In this document: one piece after another, positions 35,501 through 51,548 of the stretch
How positions within the stretch are numbered: the first letter of the stretch is position 1
Layout: each line of letters starts with the position of its first letter
Translations under genes and position numbers: made by a program
The notes under the pieces: model-generated
The model's database searches: none
Told to the model about the DNA's origin: nothing
Seen by the model: the letters and a program-made list of their open reading frames with translations, nothing else
From: Spinellus fusiger
Taxonomy: Eukaryota > Mucoromycota > Mucoromycetes > Mucorales > Phycomycetaceae
Direction: 5' to 3'
Assembly (NCBI GenBank): GCA_025094145.1
Contig: JALLLS010000016.1
Span: 1 to 64,000 of the forward strand
DNA length: 64,000 bases

Positions 35501-37805
35501 TGTTTACATCTTTGTCGCATATTGAAAAATCATTAGAGTCTAATACGTCTTATTGTTTGTTTTTTTTTCCTTTTAAAGTTATTCTGATTGGAGGTCTTGA
35601 CCAAAAAGTTGAATGGAAAATAGAGAAACATTAATGAAAAGGCAACTTACGTCGAAAATAGAGACGCAGAGTTATTTGTCTAAGGGTTTCTAAATAAAGA
35701 CTGGACTTTCTGTGGCACCTCTTCCTCCCATTGTTTCGTGTCTTTTATTGGCAGATGACGCTAAAACTTAGATAGAAATAAAATAACTGTTCATGTATAC
35801 AAATAATAGTTTCTGGGTAGAGATTTTGTGTCAATTGTCTTTGCACAGCGACTGAGAAATTATAATAACACATACTGCAGCTTGCTTCACTAGCGGAAGA
35901 TTTTCTAAATGATTATGCCACCTCCGGCTGAGTAATGTGTGACGATATTTTCGCCGTGGATTCACAAGTTTTGTGCTCATAACACACCAAAATATATTTA
36001 TAATTCATAGTAAACATAATTCAACCAAAATATATTTATTTCAATAAGCAAAGTATCATTTGATTTCTAATCAATATAATCAAGACATGTTTTCTGGGCT
36101 CCTTTTTATAGATATAAAAAATGAGCTTTTAAATTTTAGCACTAGTGAAATAACAAGAGAAAGATAAAAGGTAGTCGCATGAACATCAACACTGTTTAAT
36201 GTTAGACATCTGATGTTTATTTGATATTTGTGTTTTGTTATTGATACAGTCTGGTAAAATTGCATTAGGATAGCTTCTGTGAGTAGGCTTGTAGTGTCGG
36301 CGCAAAGTGTTAAAACGTTGTTCTCTGTGGATTTGATCTATAGGTTAGAGAAAGATACTCTTTTGAGACAATATAAGATACAGTTTAAGAAATAGTGCCA
36401 TTAAAATAACTTTGGTGTAAGCGATAGGCTTGAGTTCATAACTGTGCTTGATAGAATAAACCATCATAAAAACCAATTAAACACTTTATTGTTCATGTAA
36501 ATGTAGATAGAATCTTAGAAGTAGACACGAACCAAGAGTGTCAGAACAAGCTAATGTAGTGCGCTATTACAGATTGTGTAATAAAAGAGACAAAGAGTAT
36601 AGGTACTACCAACAACTTACTCCAAAGGCATAGGAACATTTATTGATATCTTTTGAAAAGTGGTGTTAATACAGGTCAGTGGCTGTACTAATGATTTACA
36701 AAATAGTTGTGTATAAGAAATCACTTTATCTAGTTACCCCAAAAGAAGATAAATGAGCGGTTTACTCAACACTAAATAAGATAAAACCTTATCCTTTTAG
36801 CCATCCAACTTACTAATTCTTTCTCAAGTAGTTGGTCTACGATTTTCTTTACGATAACTTAATATATTTGGTACAGGATGATTTTATTATTTTTAGACTC
36901 ATAACTAGTAAATATTTCAAATGGAAGCAAGAGTAAATTTCTCTCTATGCGATATACCCTATCTATTTAATAGAGGTGTAGTTTATTATCTTTGTGTCAA
37001 AACACACGTCAAATGAAAGAAGAAAAAGAATTTAAGTTACCCCAAATACAAAAAAGGAGTCCGTCCACGAATGAAACATTACAACTACATCTTTGCACTG
37101 CAAAACATAAATCAGAATATATCGGTAGTTATAACTTATAATAAAGTATGAGTAAAAAATAGTGAGAAAGATAATGATTACTAAATTTTAAGGTTTAGCT
37201 ATATATTTAACCGACCGAGTGTTCTTCCTGTATATCAAAACTCAACAAGTGGACACTGATAATAATGCTTTGTTACAATAGTCAAAACAAGATACATTCT
37301 CAGTCAATCATTTTTAACAAACAATTGTACTAATGAGCAATCCATCCTCATAAAATAGGGTTGTGTATTCTAGCTATTCTAAAAAAGGTAAAGATTCTCT
37401 GTATATTTTTTCGGCACATGAACAAAAGGCAGTTAAAAAGAAAAAAAGAAAAAAGGGTATATTCTAGTACATATCATTATCTTCAGTAGTCAATTACGAC
37501 CATTTTATTTATCAGGACAGATCAGTTTGATATCAGCACCACCCCAGACCACTGTGGTCGAAAACCATATGGGTGTATAGCAGAGATACTTTCTCAGTGT
37601 TAGATTTATAAAAATAAAAATAAAGTGATATTTAACTGATCTATAGCTCTACCAGAGTCTCTTTAGTGTCAGATCCACGAGATCATTCACAGACATAGAT
37701 CAGATTCTTTATTCTGGGTAAGATTAACCTGATAAAACTAAACAAACAAAAAAGATCCTCTCAAAACATCAACGACAAAAGTCCCGGGTTCACATACAGT
37801 TACAT
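32534..37805. other. 5.3-kb AT-rich region without recognisable genes
   Basis: The first few hundred bases should contain the bZIP promoter. The rest is very AT-rich. The few ORFs of 60-78 codons (32475-32711, 34441-34629, 35078-35266, 36080-36265) resemble nothing I know. I saw no transposon ends, tRNA or rRNA. It may be decayed repeat DNA or hold unrecognised non-coding genes. Confidence 0.5.
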
Positions 37806-38841
37806 TATTTTCGGAAAGTATTCGCACAACCTCAGAAAAAATTGCACACATTATTTTTCACTTTTTGCAAAATTTCATAAGTTCTTGCACAAAGTGTGCG
37901 AAATTTATTAATGGAGATTTCTACTTAAGCATATTTCAAATTTCAAAGAAGAGTAACAACAAAACTTCTTAAGATCACTAATGAGAACATTGCTACACGC
38001 TTCAGTGATCCTCACGTTTAACGTCTCACTTTCTAAAAGCTTTTCTCTTTTAAGTTTATTCTTCACAACAGATCAAAATTACTCAATGGGATTAAGCTCA
38101 GGAAAGTATGACGGAAGAAATAAATATCCATAGCCGCGACTTACAATAAGTCTACTAATTTTTTAATGAAAGTATGCTTTATCATTTAAGAAAGTACACT
38201 TTTCTGTTATGAAGTTAGACTTGCTTTTACAACTTTTAAGTCTTTGAGCTTTTCAGTGAGACTGTCTATTGCCTGATCTAACGTTGCAGAGAGGTGATCC
38301 AAAAAACTTTTCAGAAAGATGTTTCTTATTATCTTCATTTAATAATGCTGGTTAGCCTGTTTTTTGGGGTCTCTACTGGCTCAACTTCGAAATCTCTGTT
38401 CATATTTTGCATGATTTGCTCCTGATCTCTTTTAGGCCAGTTGTATGTGGTTCGACAAGCAATACCCAACTGCTTAGCTGCTTTACCTGCATTCATATCT
38501 AGTTGATAAACCAGATAAAAAAAAGTGACCCTTAACATTATCACCGTGTTTCTTGTAGTAGGATATAGGTGTTGAAGTAGAAGTTGTATCCTTTTTGGTG
38601 GCCTTGGGTTTTGGCTGAGGCTTCTCAGGTGGTTTTTAAGTACAATTAGGTACTGTAGCTTACGATGTTTTGAAAAAGGAAGCATTCTTTATCTACATGC
38701 ATCAATATGGGTTCATTTCCAGATTCATAGATAACACTTCCCTGTTCATCTTCATAGTAGATTTTTTAGCTCATTGTTGAAGTAATATTTCAAAAAGTGT
38801 GCATTTTTTTCTGAGGTTGTGCGAATACTTTCCGAAAATAG
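37806..38841 (-). mobile_element. Tc1/mariner-like element with GGAAAGTATTCGCACAACC ends, decayed
   Basis: Inverted ends of about 33 bp: TTTTCGGAAAGTATTCGCAC at 37809 and its reverse complement at 38820-38838. The minus strand carries transposase remnants (see the pseudogene at 38000-38685). At 1.04 kb it is short for a full element and its frame is broken. Confidence 0.8.
38000..38685 (-). pseudogene. Tc1/IS630-like transposase remnant
   Basis: The open part 38685-38335 contains a helix-turn-helix: MNAGKAAKQLGIACRTTYNW. Further along the same strand, about 38140-38020, the end of the DDE domain can be read: YLFLPSYFPELNPIE, then VVKNKLKREKLL. The middle is deleted or scrambled, so the element is dead. 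Confidence 0.7.
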
Positions 38842-39946
38842 TATATGGCAGATGCATAGACAGCATTAATAAGCCCTGGTGTACGCATGTGGAGGGACAT
38901 AACAATGAACTTTGTTTTATATTATTATAGAGTACAGCATAGTACTTTGAAGTATTATTTACCAAAATCAATCCTAGTGTATTGCTTGTTATTGTGAATA
39001 GAAATTCAAAAAGCTTGAAGTCTACTTTTTTTTTCATGATCTCATACTATAGTATATTGTCATCTTAACGTCAATTTTGTAAAACAAATATGATTTTGAC
39101 AATACATAAATAAGGTTACTGAACGATGTATTGAGAATTTAAACTACCATTGTGTACTACTGAATTTTAAGAATTATGCTCCTAACTAGTATTCTTATTT
39201 AAACTATATACATCATCTCATGGTGCAAACCAAGTATGACTGATGAACTTACTATATTGAACTTTATTAATAACGTTTTCTGGAACCACAACAAAAAGAA
39301 AGACTTTTTCTCCGTGTTAGTCTTAATATAGGTAAAAACAACTTTGGTTGGGCTGTTAAAGTAACTTTAGCCATAAAAGCTTGTGAGTCCTACATGAGAT
39401 ATCCGAATGCCTGTAGGCATGCTAGAGTCACTTTACAAATAAACATACTCCTACCTCTCTTGAGTTCTGAGTCTACCTAGTTATTAAAAGAGGAAAAAAA
39501 ACAAGCTGTACTACAAAAGGCAACGCTCAATGATAACCTCAACACAGTCCTTCTCGCTATGAGCTTAGAACTGATAAGACTAATAACTGTCTAAATAGGT
39601 CAGCATAAAGAACCTCTTGATGTTATTTCGTGAAGGCTTTATGTTTTAATAACCATTTTTACAAAGACAAAACGTCAGTGTCCAGATCAAGTATCTATCA
39701 TAGTATTATAAATAAAGAAATATCATACAAAGAATGAATACTCGGCATACTTTTTAATGGATGACAAGTGATGGTCTTTAATAAACATGTAAGGTTACTT
39801 TAAAGGTATACTATTTTATTAGTATGTCTATCTATTTCCATTTGCCAAAGAAATCTTTTGGTGAATCTACATTAAGCCCACTAACAACAGAAAAAGAAAA
39901 AGAAAAAAACGGGTTAAAACATCTATTTTGTTTTTGTTTTTTCTTC
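38842..39946. other. Intergenic region
   Basis: AT-rich and without recognisable genes. It should include the 3' untranslated region of the MTRR gene near 39900. The minus-strand ORF 38771-39037 partly overlaps the transposon end and has no family features. Confidence 0.5.
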
Positions 39947-42250
39947 CTAAAAATGAGGGAAAAGGTTTACCAGATCACGTAAATATTTGCGCTCACTCAT
40001 CCACTGAATCAACAACTTGCTGGCTTCTAGCTTATCCATGCCATGATTCTCACATAACATATCAACCAATGCATCATTAACGCCTTTGGCCATACCCTTA
40101 GCATCTCCACACACATAAATAGCAGCATTCCTTTTGACAATGAGCTCATACAGACTGCTCGTGTCGCGCTTCAGTAGATCTTGTACATAAACCTTGTTGG
40201 CATTGTCCCGACTTACTGCCAAAGCAAGCTTTTTGATAATACCATCTTTTACAAATGCATTCAGTTCTTCTTCAAATAAGAAGTCTTTGGTAGTCTCTCT
40301 GAAGCCATAATAAACCCAAATATCACCAAACTCTTTTTCGATATCACTTTGTGGGTTGATGCCTACACCTCCCATACTCTTACGAATCTTGCGCTGGGCT
40401 TGGCGGTGCTGTAAAAAGCCAATAAAGGGAGTAATACCCGTACCAGGACCAATTAACACCAATGGACGTGCAGTGTCTTTAGGCAGAACAAAGGCATTGG
40501 TGTTGTGCTTCATAAATATAGGAAGATGGATATGCCCAGAAGGAAATTCAATAGAGACGGGTTTGATGACTCTGGCAGGGATCAGTCCAGTCAGTTTGTC
40601 AATCCAAGAAGTAGCCATACCTCTGCGTTCAATGGCTTTAGGGGTTGTGTAGTTTACAACATTGAATGCAAAACTAAGCTTGTCTTTGTACTTCAGAGCA
40701 GAGTTGCTAACAGAGTAGTAGCGTGGCATATGTGGAGGAAGAACATCCAAGAGACGACTGATAGGAGGTTGGCAAGATGGAAAGGTCGTAAGGATGTCAA
40801 GCAAAGTTGGGGATTGCTCACGAATGGCATTAAACTGAGCAAGGCCTTGTTTACTGCATATGTACATAAGAGTGTTTTTCTCTTGTGTATCTTTGGTATA
40901 CTCTGCTAGCATTCTAAACAAGGCTTTGCGAGGAGTACTAGTAATATCTATTCCAAATGTCAATAGTTCTACAATAGTGACACTCTTGGCTGATTGGAAG
41001 TGGGAGGGTATATCTATAGAAATTAAATGTAAATAATAATATATATAGCATTTGTTTCTAATGATACATACTCTTTCCACTCATGTTATAGATAGAATTG
41101 AGTTCTTCTTCGCGAATCATTAGACGTTCTACTAGAGCATTCACAAGATCCTCGTCATTAGGTGCTATGACACCAAAAGCATCTCCTGGTTCAAAATCAA
41201 TATTTTCACCCACATCCAGCTCAACATAAAGAGTTCGTTTTACGGCATCTTTTGTTGTTAGGCTCTTTATTTTGGTAATATGAGCATCTATCATGGGCGT
41301 AGGTGTATTAATGAATTCAGGTATATTGTGAATAGAGGTTTTTCTTCCGTCAGTGGATGATTTGCTTATAAGCACCAGGTCTATAGTACTTGCAGGTACC
41401 TTGGGAATAGCTGTCAGAGCAAGTCCAGGCTTTAATCCAGAAAGATCAATAGACAGAGTATGTCCCTTGAATATCTTTAGTTTTTTATCCTCTGAATTTG
41501 TGTCAGGTTTTACAATTGTACTATTGGATAGGTCGAGATATTTCTTTACTTCCTCGGGTAATCTTGCTTTTCTTGCTCTCATGGAATAAGGTCCACTATC
41601 TTCTAGTGACATTTTACTGATAACAATACCGATCTCTTCTTCAGATCCTGTAAGAGGTTCAAAATTTTGCAAGACATTGGGAAGAGCCTTCCATAGCTGT
41701 TTAGTCCATGGATCTACGATGCTCTCAAGTCTGTCATGGTAATATAGTGATAGCAATACCAATAACTCGGTTGAATAAAAATAAGTAAAGTGTTCTCTCA
41801 CTTACCCTACAGAATCATCAGCAAGTCCCTTTTCACAAAACAGAGTGGCGCCCAATTCCAGTGCCTTTTTCTCGACCCTCTCTATTGTATTGTTGAATTG
41901 GCTATAGTTAGAGTCTCCAAGCCCAAGAAGAGTCATTGAAGCATGAGAAAGATAGTCGGGCTGTCTTATGCGTCGAAAAAACTCCCAGAATTTTACTGCA
42001 TTGTCTGGAGGTTCACCATCCCCTGTGCTAGATGATATAAAGATGATAACTTTTGCTGTTTTGAGATCAGCCTGCCGGGATGAGTTGCTAGGTAGAACTG
42101 CTGCGGGCTTACCTTTTCCCACTCGTTCATAACAACACACACTCCTCGGTATCCTCTTTGTTTTGCCTCCAAATGAATACTCTTGGCAATCCACTCTGCA
42201 TTTCCAGTTTGTGATCCCCATAAGATCACATAAGATGGTGCCAAACTCAT
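39947..42250 (-). CDS. MTRR: Methionine synthase reductase (diflavin oxidoreductase)
   Basis: Four exons (42250-42113, 42071-41806, 41730-41072, 41013-39947) join in frame to 709 residues, close to human MTRR. Order: an FMN/flavodoxin domain (ILWGSQTGNAEWIA, SSSTGDGEPPDN, LLGLGDSNYSQFNN); a linker; an FAD-binding domain (ELDVGENIDFEPGDAFGVIAPN, LLDILTTFPSCQPPISRLL, PRYYSVSNS); and an NADPH domain (LIGPGTGITPFIGFLQHR, IYVCGDAKGMAKGVNDALVD). The Phe-Pro-Ser-Cys-Gln-Pro-Pro block and the C-terminal ERKYLRDL are shared with animal MTRR rather than with cytochrome P450 reductase. MTRR reactivates cobalamin-dependent methionine synthase (MetH) after the cofactor is oxidised. I chose ATG 42250; an in-frame ATG at 42301 would add 17 hydrophobic residues. 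Confidence 0.9.
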
Positions 42251-42993
42251 GTTTTTATTGGTAAAGAATAACAGGAAGGCTTGGAGTGTAAAGAAGTACA
42301 CAATTTAACTGATCTATTCAGTGTCCGACACAAGGAAGTGACTACCCATCTACACACCCAAAGACTTTCTGGCCTTTAAGCGGTGATAGCTCCTTCCTTT
42401 TACGTAAAAGAAAAAACGCTCCTTATATGGAACTGTGTTTAAAATCAAAAGGTTTGTGGATATTCAAATTATTATTATTTTTTATGGATACCTCAATATC
42501 AAATTGTATTATCAATGGAATATATTGTTTATGAATAAAATTATTGATGGATAAAATTGTTTATTGTAATAATATAGCTAATAATACTGTAGCTAATAAT
42601 ATACTAATACTATAGCTACTAATGTTCTAGGCGTATTCCTTCATAGCAATAGAATCCACAACCTAAAGGCCTTGTGCTTTATCCTTGGAAGATAGATAAA
42701 TATGCTCAGGAGTATACCCTAGACAGCCTAGACACCTTAGACAGTATAGAAGGAAGAAGACCACCTGAGACTGACTTGAGAAAGAGTCTTAACTTATCTA
42801 ATAACAGAAGAGTGTATTAGTAATAGTTCAATCAAGAGAGATAATATGCTTACCGTGTACTTAATGGCACATTAACTTGCTCAGTTATGCTCATCTTGAA
42901 GAGTACTTGAGTGTTAAGTTGTATGTTCAGTGTAAGGAATGACAAGATAATAACAAGACCAAAGAATAAAAAAAAACATTTTGGTGAGGTATA

Positions 42994-43515
42994 CAGTCCC
43001 ATGCAATAAGATAGAAGTCTTTTTTCTTTCTCTTTTCTTTTTACAACTTATTTAACAAATAACCTCAAGCAATGAGAATCAGCCAACTCCTAGCCAAGAA
43101 CATGAATATGATCCCATCAAAAGAAGGGAGTATGATATGCTTATTAGATGTCGAATGATAGGACAATGGAAAAAAATATGCTACTTATTAATAGATTGCT
43201 GATGATCTTGACATCCCAAAGAGCACATATTGTCCTATTGTATAAAAACAAGGTGGATTGACCAGTGGAGAGGTGGGATAACTTTGTTTGTTCTGAAGAA
43301 TCTTGTTCTATAGTTGTGGGCAATGATAAAGGGCCTAGAGCGATCAGGAAGAAAAGTGAAAGGTATGAGGAACATCATACACAACAAACATACATGTATG
43401 GTAAGGGTGTAGGACCTCTTGTATTCTTGGAGGGATCAGTAAAACAAGACAAGTATGTCAATGTACTTGCCAAATACCCTCCCTCCCTCGTTCTAGAAAT
43501 CACAAGAGGACCTTG
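42994..43515 (+). mobile_element. Truncated Tc1-like element, relative of the one in copy A
   Basis: Begins TA then CAGTCCCATGCAATAA, the same end as at 6263. Transposase pieces follow on the plus strand: an N-terminal region from about 43073, then at 43265-43516 FVCSEESCSIVVGNDKG and VFLEGSVKQDKYVNVLAK. The second Asp/Glu half and the far terminus are missing. Confidence 0.7.
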
Positions 43516-43546
43516 AGAAGAAAGCCATAGTTACCCCAGTGTTGAA

Positions 43547-44896
43547 CAGTCACATAACATTAGAAAGTATACGATTTTCATTTTTTGAAATCCTGAAAAA
43601 AAGCATGCTTTACGGATATAAATGTTACGACCTCAAAACACATACTAATGACCTCAAATTCAACAAAAAGTTATTTTAACATATTGTTTATAGTAATATA
43701 TATAAAAAAGGTTTTATTTAATGTTTTGTTGGGCCACCTTTGGCATCAATGACTGCCTGGCAGCAATCCTTCATTAAGCCCACTAAATATTTGGTAATAT
43801 CAATGTGGATATCTCCCCCAAGCTTCTTCTAAGGCTGTCTTGAGCTCATCAATATTTTTGATACCGGCCCTCTTGTTATCAATAGGCTTATCAAGACAGC
43901 TCCAGAGATGTTCGATGGGGTTGAGATCAGAGCTTTGGGCAGGCCAGTAATCAAAGCGCCTGATTTGATGTGTATTTTTCCACCATGTTGTATAGCCACC
44001 TGTATGGCAGCTAGCCCTATCTTCTTGGAATATGAAGTCCCTGTCCTCTTTCTCATTCAATTCAATGAACCACGGCAGAAATTTTTCTGCCAAAATGTTG
44101 ACATATACGTCCTGATTTACACTACCATCAATAAAAACCAAGGCCCAAATCCACCCGCCCAGAAACAGCTCCAGATCATTATGCTACCTTTCCCCTCATT
44201 TGGTTGTAGGTATGATATGAGCAGCCTTATACCTCTCGCCGATCTTTCGAATCACTCTGGCTCCTCCCTGGTAACCCTCTACTTCAAACCGTGACTCATC
44301 AGACCATACGACGCGTCTCCAGTCCTCAGGAGTCCAATTGACCCGTTCCTTGACCCAACGAAGTCTTTTCTTCATGTTTTTTCTTCAGATAACCTTGGCT
44401 TGTGTGCTACGAAGTAGGAACCAAACCCAATCTGATGTATTTATTTGATGATTATTGCTCTACAGATGATTATCTCATGAGCCTTGAGTTCCAAATTTAT
44501 GAAGTTATAGGAGACAAATGGGTTGCCTTTTAGAATGGCCTCAAGTCGTCTGAGGTTTCTCTCGTTTAGATTTTGTTTGTGCACTAGAACTAGAATTTGG
44601 TAGAGGTGTACCATTAGTCTTGATTCTACTAATGATTTTTTGGACAGTAGACTTGATAATGCCAACGACCCTTGAAATGCTACTCATGGAGTATTTTTCT
44701 TTTTAAAGCCAGTAAACACCCCAGTACTCTCTTTCTTCAAGCTTATTATAAACTTTAGAGTTTTTTAGTTGAGGATTCTGCGTTTGACATTTGAGATTGC
44801 TTAATGGAATGTGATTCAGTGGTAAAAACAAGAAGATAAATCATGTTTAAAAATGTATAAATTATGGGCTCGTATACTTTCTAATGTTGTGTGACT
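43547..44896 (-). mobile_element. Tc1-like DNA transposon, copy 2 (nested in copy C), with broken transposase
   Basis: Ends CAGTCACATAACATTAGAAA at the left and TTTCTAATGTTGTGTGACTG at the right. The right TA is intact (44897-44898); the left flank reads AA instead of TA. The minus-strand transposase is split by frameshifts: N-terminal ORF 44665-44441, C-terminal ORF 44141-43800. The C-terminal ORF is identical to that of copy 1, while the N-terminal ORF is identical to that of copy 3 (51802-52026). Confidence 0.88.
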
Positions 44897-45547
44897 GTAT
44901 AACTAATTATTCAAATGAAGATACTCCTGCTGTGGAAAACTGAAATACCAATAGCTTAATCCTATTTCTTAGAATGAAGCCTTTGATCTTTATAAATCAA
45001 CAACAACCAGACAAACAGCTAGCTAGTAGTAGCCAATCCACCAAGACATCAAAAAGAAGAATCCGGTGTAGTTATCGCTGCACTAAACCAAGATACACAT
45101 AAGTCTTTTTAAAAAACCATAATACATTTCTACACTATTTTATTCCTCAAAAATGCACCAATTATCGGATAATCACTTGCCATAAATAGAGATGTTGATC
45201 ATCCCCGTCAATAGAAATACAGACTACCTAAAAGGGACTACACAATAGAAGAAGAGTTAATAGTAAGGCGTATATCTAAAAGATAATACTTTAGCAAGAG
45301 GGGGTTTTCCACAGCTTTTATTGGTAGATATCATTCATTAGAAAAGTATAAAAGAAGTGAGAAAGACCCATCAATAAAGATCAGACTTTGTTTACTCTTT
45401 GAACTGTCCGGATTTCCTTTAGTTAAACCCAAAGACGACACAATACTTTGAGAATACCTTTTTTTAAGACATATCAGCCAATCATAAAAAGAGTGTTATC
45501 TTATTGTCCGTATATTTACTTTTATATCCCAAATATCCCCTGGTGTA

Positions 45548-47147
45548 TAGCTACCACTCTATTCTTAACTATAATATCTTATCCACGTTCAGCTATGTGA
45601 ATCAGAATACTAACATTGATCCATTTTCACCTTTAACAATTTTAAATCATCATTCCAATGTAAACATAAGGTTCAGATAGACAGGCTATACGTTTATTAT
45701 AGTACATATAGTTAATACATTGGTTTTCATCTAGGATCCACTGAATTTATATTGACTATCTTTACCTCAGTATATACAACCAGATCTTTATGAACATTGA
45801 GTTCTCTGAAATTTCAGAGTGCCTTCTTCAGCTCAGACCAATTGTCTAATATTTTTTTACCATAGAGTAGATGTTCTTGTGTGTTTGCTATTTATCTTTA
45901 GTTAATCACAAAGGCTGAGATAGTTTGTAAGTCTTTGACTCTACAGTCAAACAATAAACCTTGAAATGATAATAGACTGATGTTACTTTTCTTCTTGTAT
46001 CTTCCATTTAAGCTAATCTTTTATTCAATACTCCAAAAACTATTAGCTATGATTTATGACTCCAACAGAATCTAGGGTTAATGCTGTAAGGTCATAGTAA
46101 AGACATTGAACATCTATGCTTGATAAAGTTATTTATTTTCATTAATGGATTAACTTTAAAGAGGTAGATGGGTTCTATTTTGTTATGATAAGGTCTAGTG
46201 ATAGTGTGCGCTCTTATCAATAAACGCCAACAGTTGAGAATACAAAGATGAACAAGGTAGAGTTATTATTATCTTTCTATGCTCAAAAGAGTCTATTATT
46301 TTGTGATTGGTAAAGCAGCAGCTGTAATGGTTGATAAAGGAACATTCAAGGTCAAATGCTTATTCATAAATAGCCCTATAGTATACATTATAAGCAGAAA
46401 AGGACCTGTTTGACTCAATATTTATCACTGAACATGGTCAACTAAACATTGAATGTACTCTCAAATGTATAGGATTCTTTTTATTGACCTGAATAAGTAA
46501 ACATAATCCACTATACCAACACTGGCACTCACAACAGTAAGTTGTCTATAGAATTCAAAAAGAGTGATGAGATGGCTTTACTTCTCAACTTGTTTTCCTT
46601 GATTAAAAAAATGAAAAGAACACAAACTAAGAATATGCTTTTGGATGAATTGATCAAGAAAAGGTAGTTATATCACAGACTTTCCAAGAGCAAGAGGGAC
46701 ATACGCAGACGTCATATTGATGATCCCTACCCAACTACCTATTTATACGAGCGAGTTTTCACCTTACTCTTTTCTTACATGTAAGATACTCTCAATGAAG
46801 GTAAGCAAAGGCACATTGGATCACCCTCCAGTCTCTCAGTATGTTTATACTCTGTCTATTCCTTTTTCTTTCTCAAGGCATACACCAAGTCTAATACTAA
46901 GAGCGCACCCATCAAGAAGCACGCACGCACGCACTCACTCACTCACTAGCACTTGTATCTACCTATCAAAACATACACAGTTGCAATCCCTATTGAGCTA
47001 AACTATACTTTCAAACAAAGAGCTCTACACTTTACTAGAACTCTCTTTCTGTTGGATAGACACCGATGGAATGATAGGAATAGATCCTTATTTATTCAGA
47101 CTTATTGCCTGTTTATTATTATATATAAACGATTTGCTTGCTACACT
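45548..47147. other. Intergenic region downstream of H4
   Basis: AT-rich and without recognisable genes. Short repeats CACG and CACT lie near 46920-46948. The plus-strand ORFs 46717-47001 and 46953-47462 have no recognisable domain, and the second is antisense to H4. Confidence 0.5.
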
Positions 47148-47538
<391 letters not shown>

Positions 47539-47928
47539 TTTATTTTTCTTTTTTTGTTTTGGTAGAAAGGAAGTGTGTTAAAGAAAGAAGAAGCCTTTTA
47601 GGACAGTAAAATGCCTCTACAAGGAAAACTTGAATATTTTTTCAATTCCAATTTCCAATTTTCATGGCTTTGATGACGCTTCCTGCTATCTTTAAGTGTG
47701 GTGTTTTATTATGATTTTTTTTTTAAAAAAAAAGTTGTTATAGACGTGTGCCATTTCCTTTTCCGAGCGTGTTCTGGACGTGTCCTTATAAGCCAAAAAA
47801 AAGACTAGCAAGCCACCTTTTACTTGTCATAAATATATAAGCAAAGAGAAACAAAGTCAGGGTATAGTTATGGTTATGTACCGTATTTCGTGCCATCGTG
47901 TTGTTGATGACGTGTAAACAAGAGACTA
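47539..47928. promoter_or_regulatory. H4 upstream region
   Basis: The space between the H4 first exon and transposon copy D. It should hold the 5' untranslated region and the H4 promoter on the minus strand. A/T runs occur near 47718-47740. CTTATAAGCC (47783) is a TATA-like candidate but lies about 245 bp from the start codon. Confidence 0.4.
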
Positions 47929-50964
<3,036 letters not shown>

Positions 50965-51548
50965 CTGCTGATGTCTCTTGGAAAAGTCTAGCACTTATCA
51001 CACTTGCATCTCAATACATTAAGTAACCCTTCATACTATTATCAAAAGCCCTCAAATACAAGATCCACTATTTCTATGTATGTATCAAATGAATTGATGA
51101 TGGTGATGGTAGTGGTAATGATGAAAAAAAAATAGAGTTGTATAGATAAGTATAGTCACGTATCTAAAGTATATGTGTGCTTGTATGTGTGTTTGTATGT
51201 GTGTATATCACCTTTTATACAGTGGCGGAGTGATGTACTAGTTTATTGTGTATTTCCTTCATTACTTACTGCCAAAGAAAAGGATAAGTTTTTTTTTCCT
51301 TATCCTTTTTTTATTGGCTTGATTTGACTGTATTTTTCATTATTCCTACTGATATTGTGATATAAAGAGGGAGTGGTACATAAAGTCATACTTTGTAAAT
51401 ATCTTATCAAGAGGAGTAACCCGTCGGAAATACCAACCCTTCAACCCTGTACAGCTTAGAGTTGTGTTTGTCTGGGACCAAAAATAAAAAGAGGGTGGAT
51501 TAAGTGCAGGTAGGAAAAAAAAACAGGACTCCTGTGACTGGGCTAAAG
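50965..51548. other. H3 downstream region
   Basis: The H3 3' untranslated region and intergenic DNA, with TGATGG and TGTGTATG short repeats near 51097-51210. No gene is seen; the minus-strand ORF 51346-51576 is unsupported. Confidence 0.5.

Larger units (their letters stand above)
42353..45547. mobile_element. CACACC-TIR element, copy C, with two Tc1-type insertions
   Basis: TA then CACACCCAAAGACTTTCTGG at the left. The right end is a slightly mutated GGGGATATTTGGGATATAA-type terminus near 45530-45547. It lies in the opposite orientation to copy A, and about 44897-45165 is the inverse of 4970-5235. It holds a truncated Tc1-like piece (42994-43515) and a 1.35-kb Tc1-like element (43547-44896). 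Confidence 0.75.

Noticed and set aside
37775..37805. CCCGGGTTCACATAC resembling a T-loop
   Set aside because: No tRNA fold upstream; it borders a Tc1-like element.
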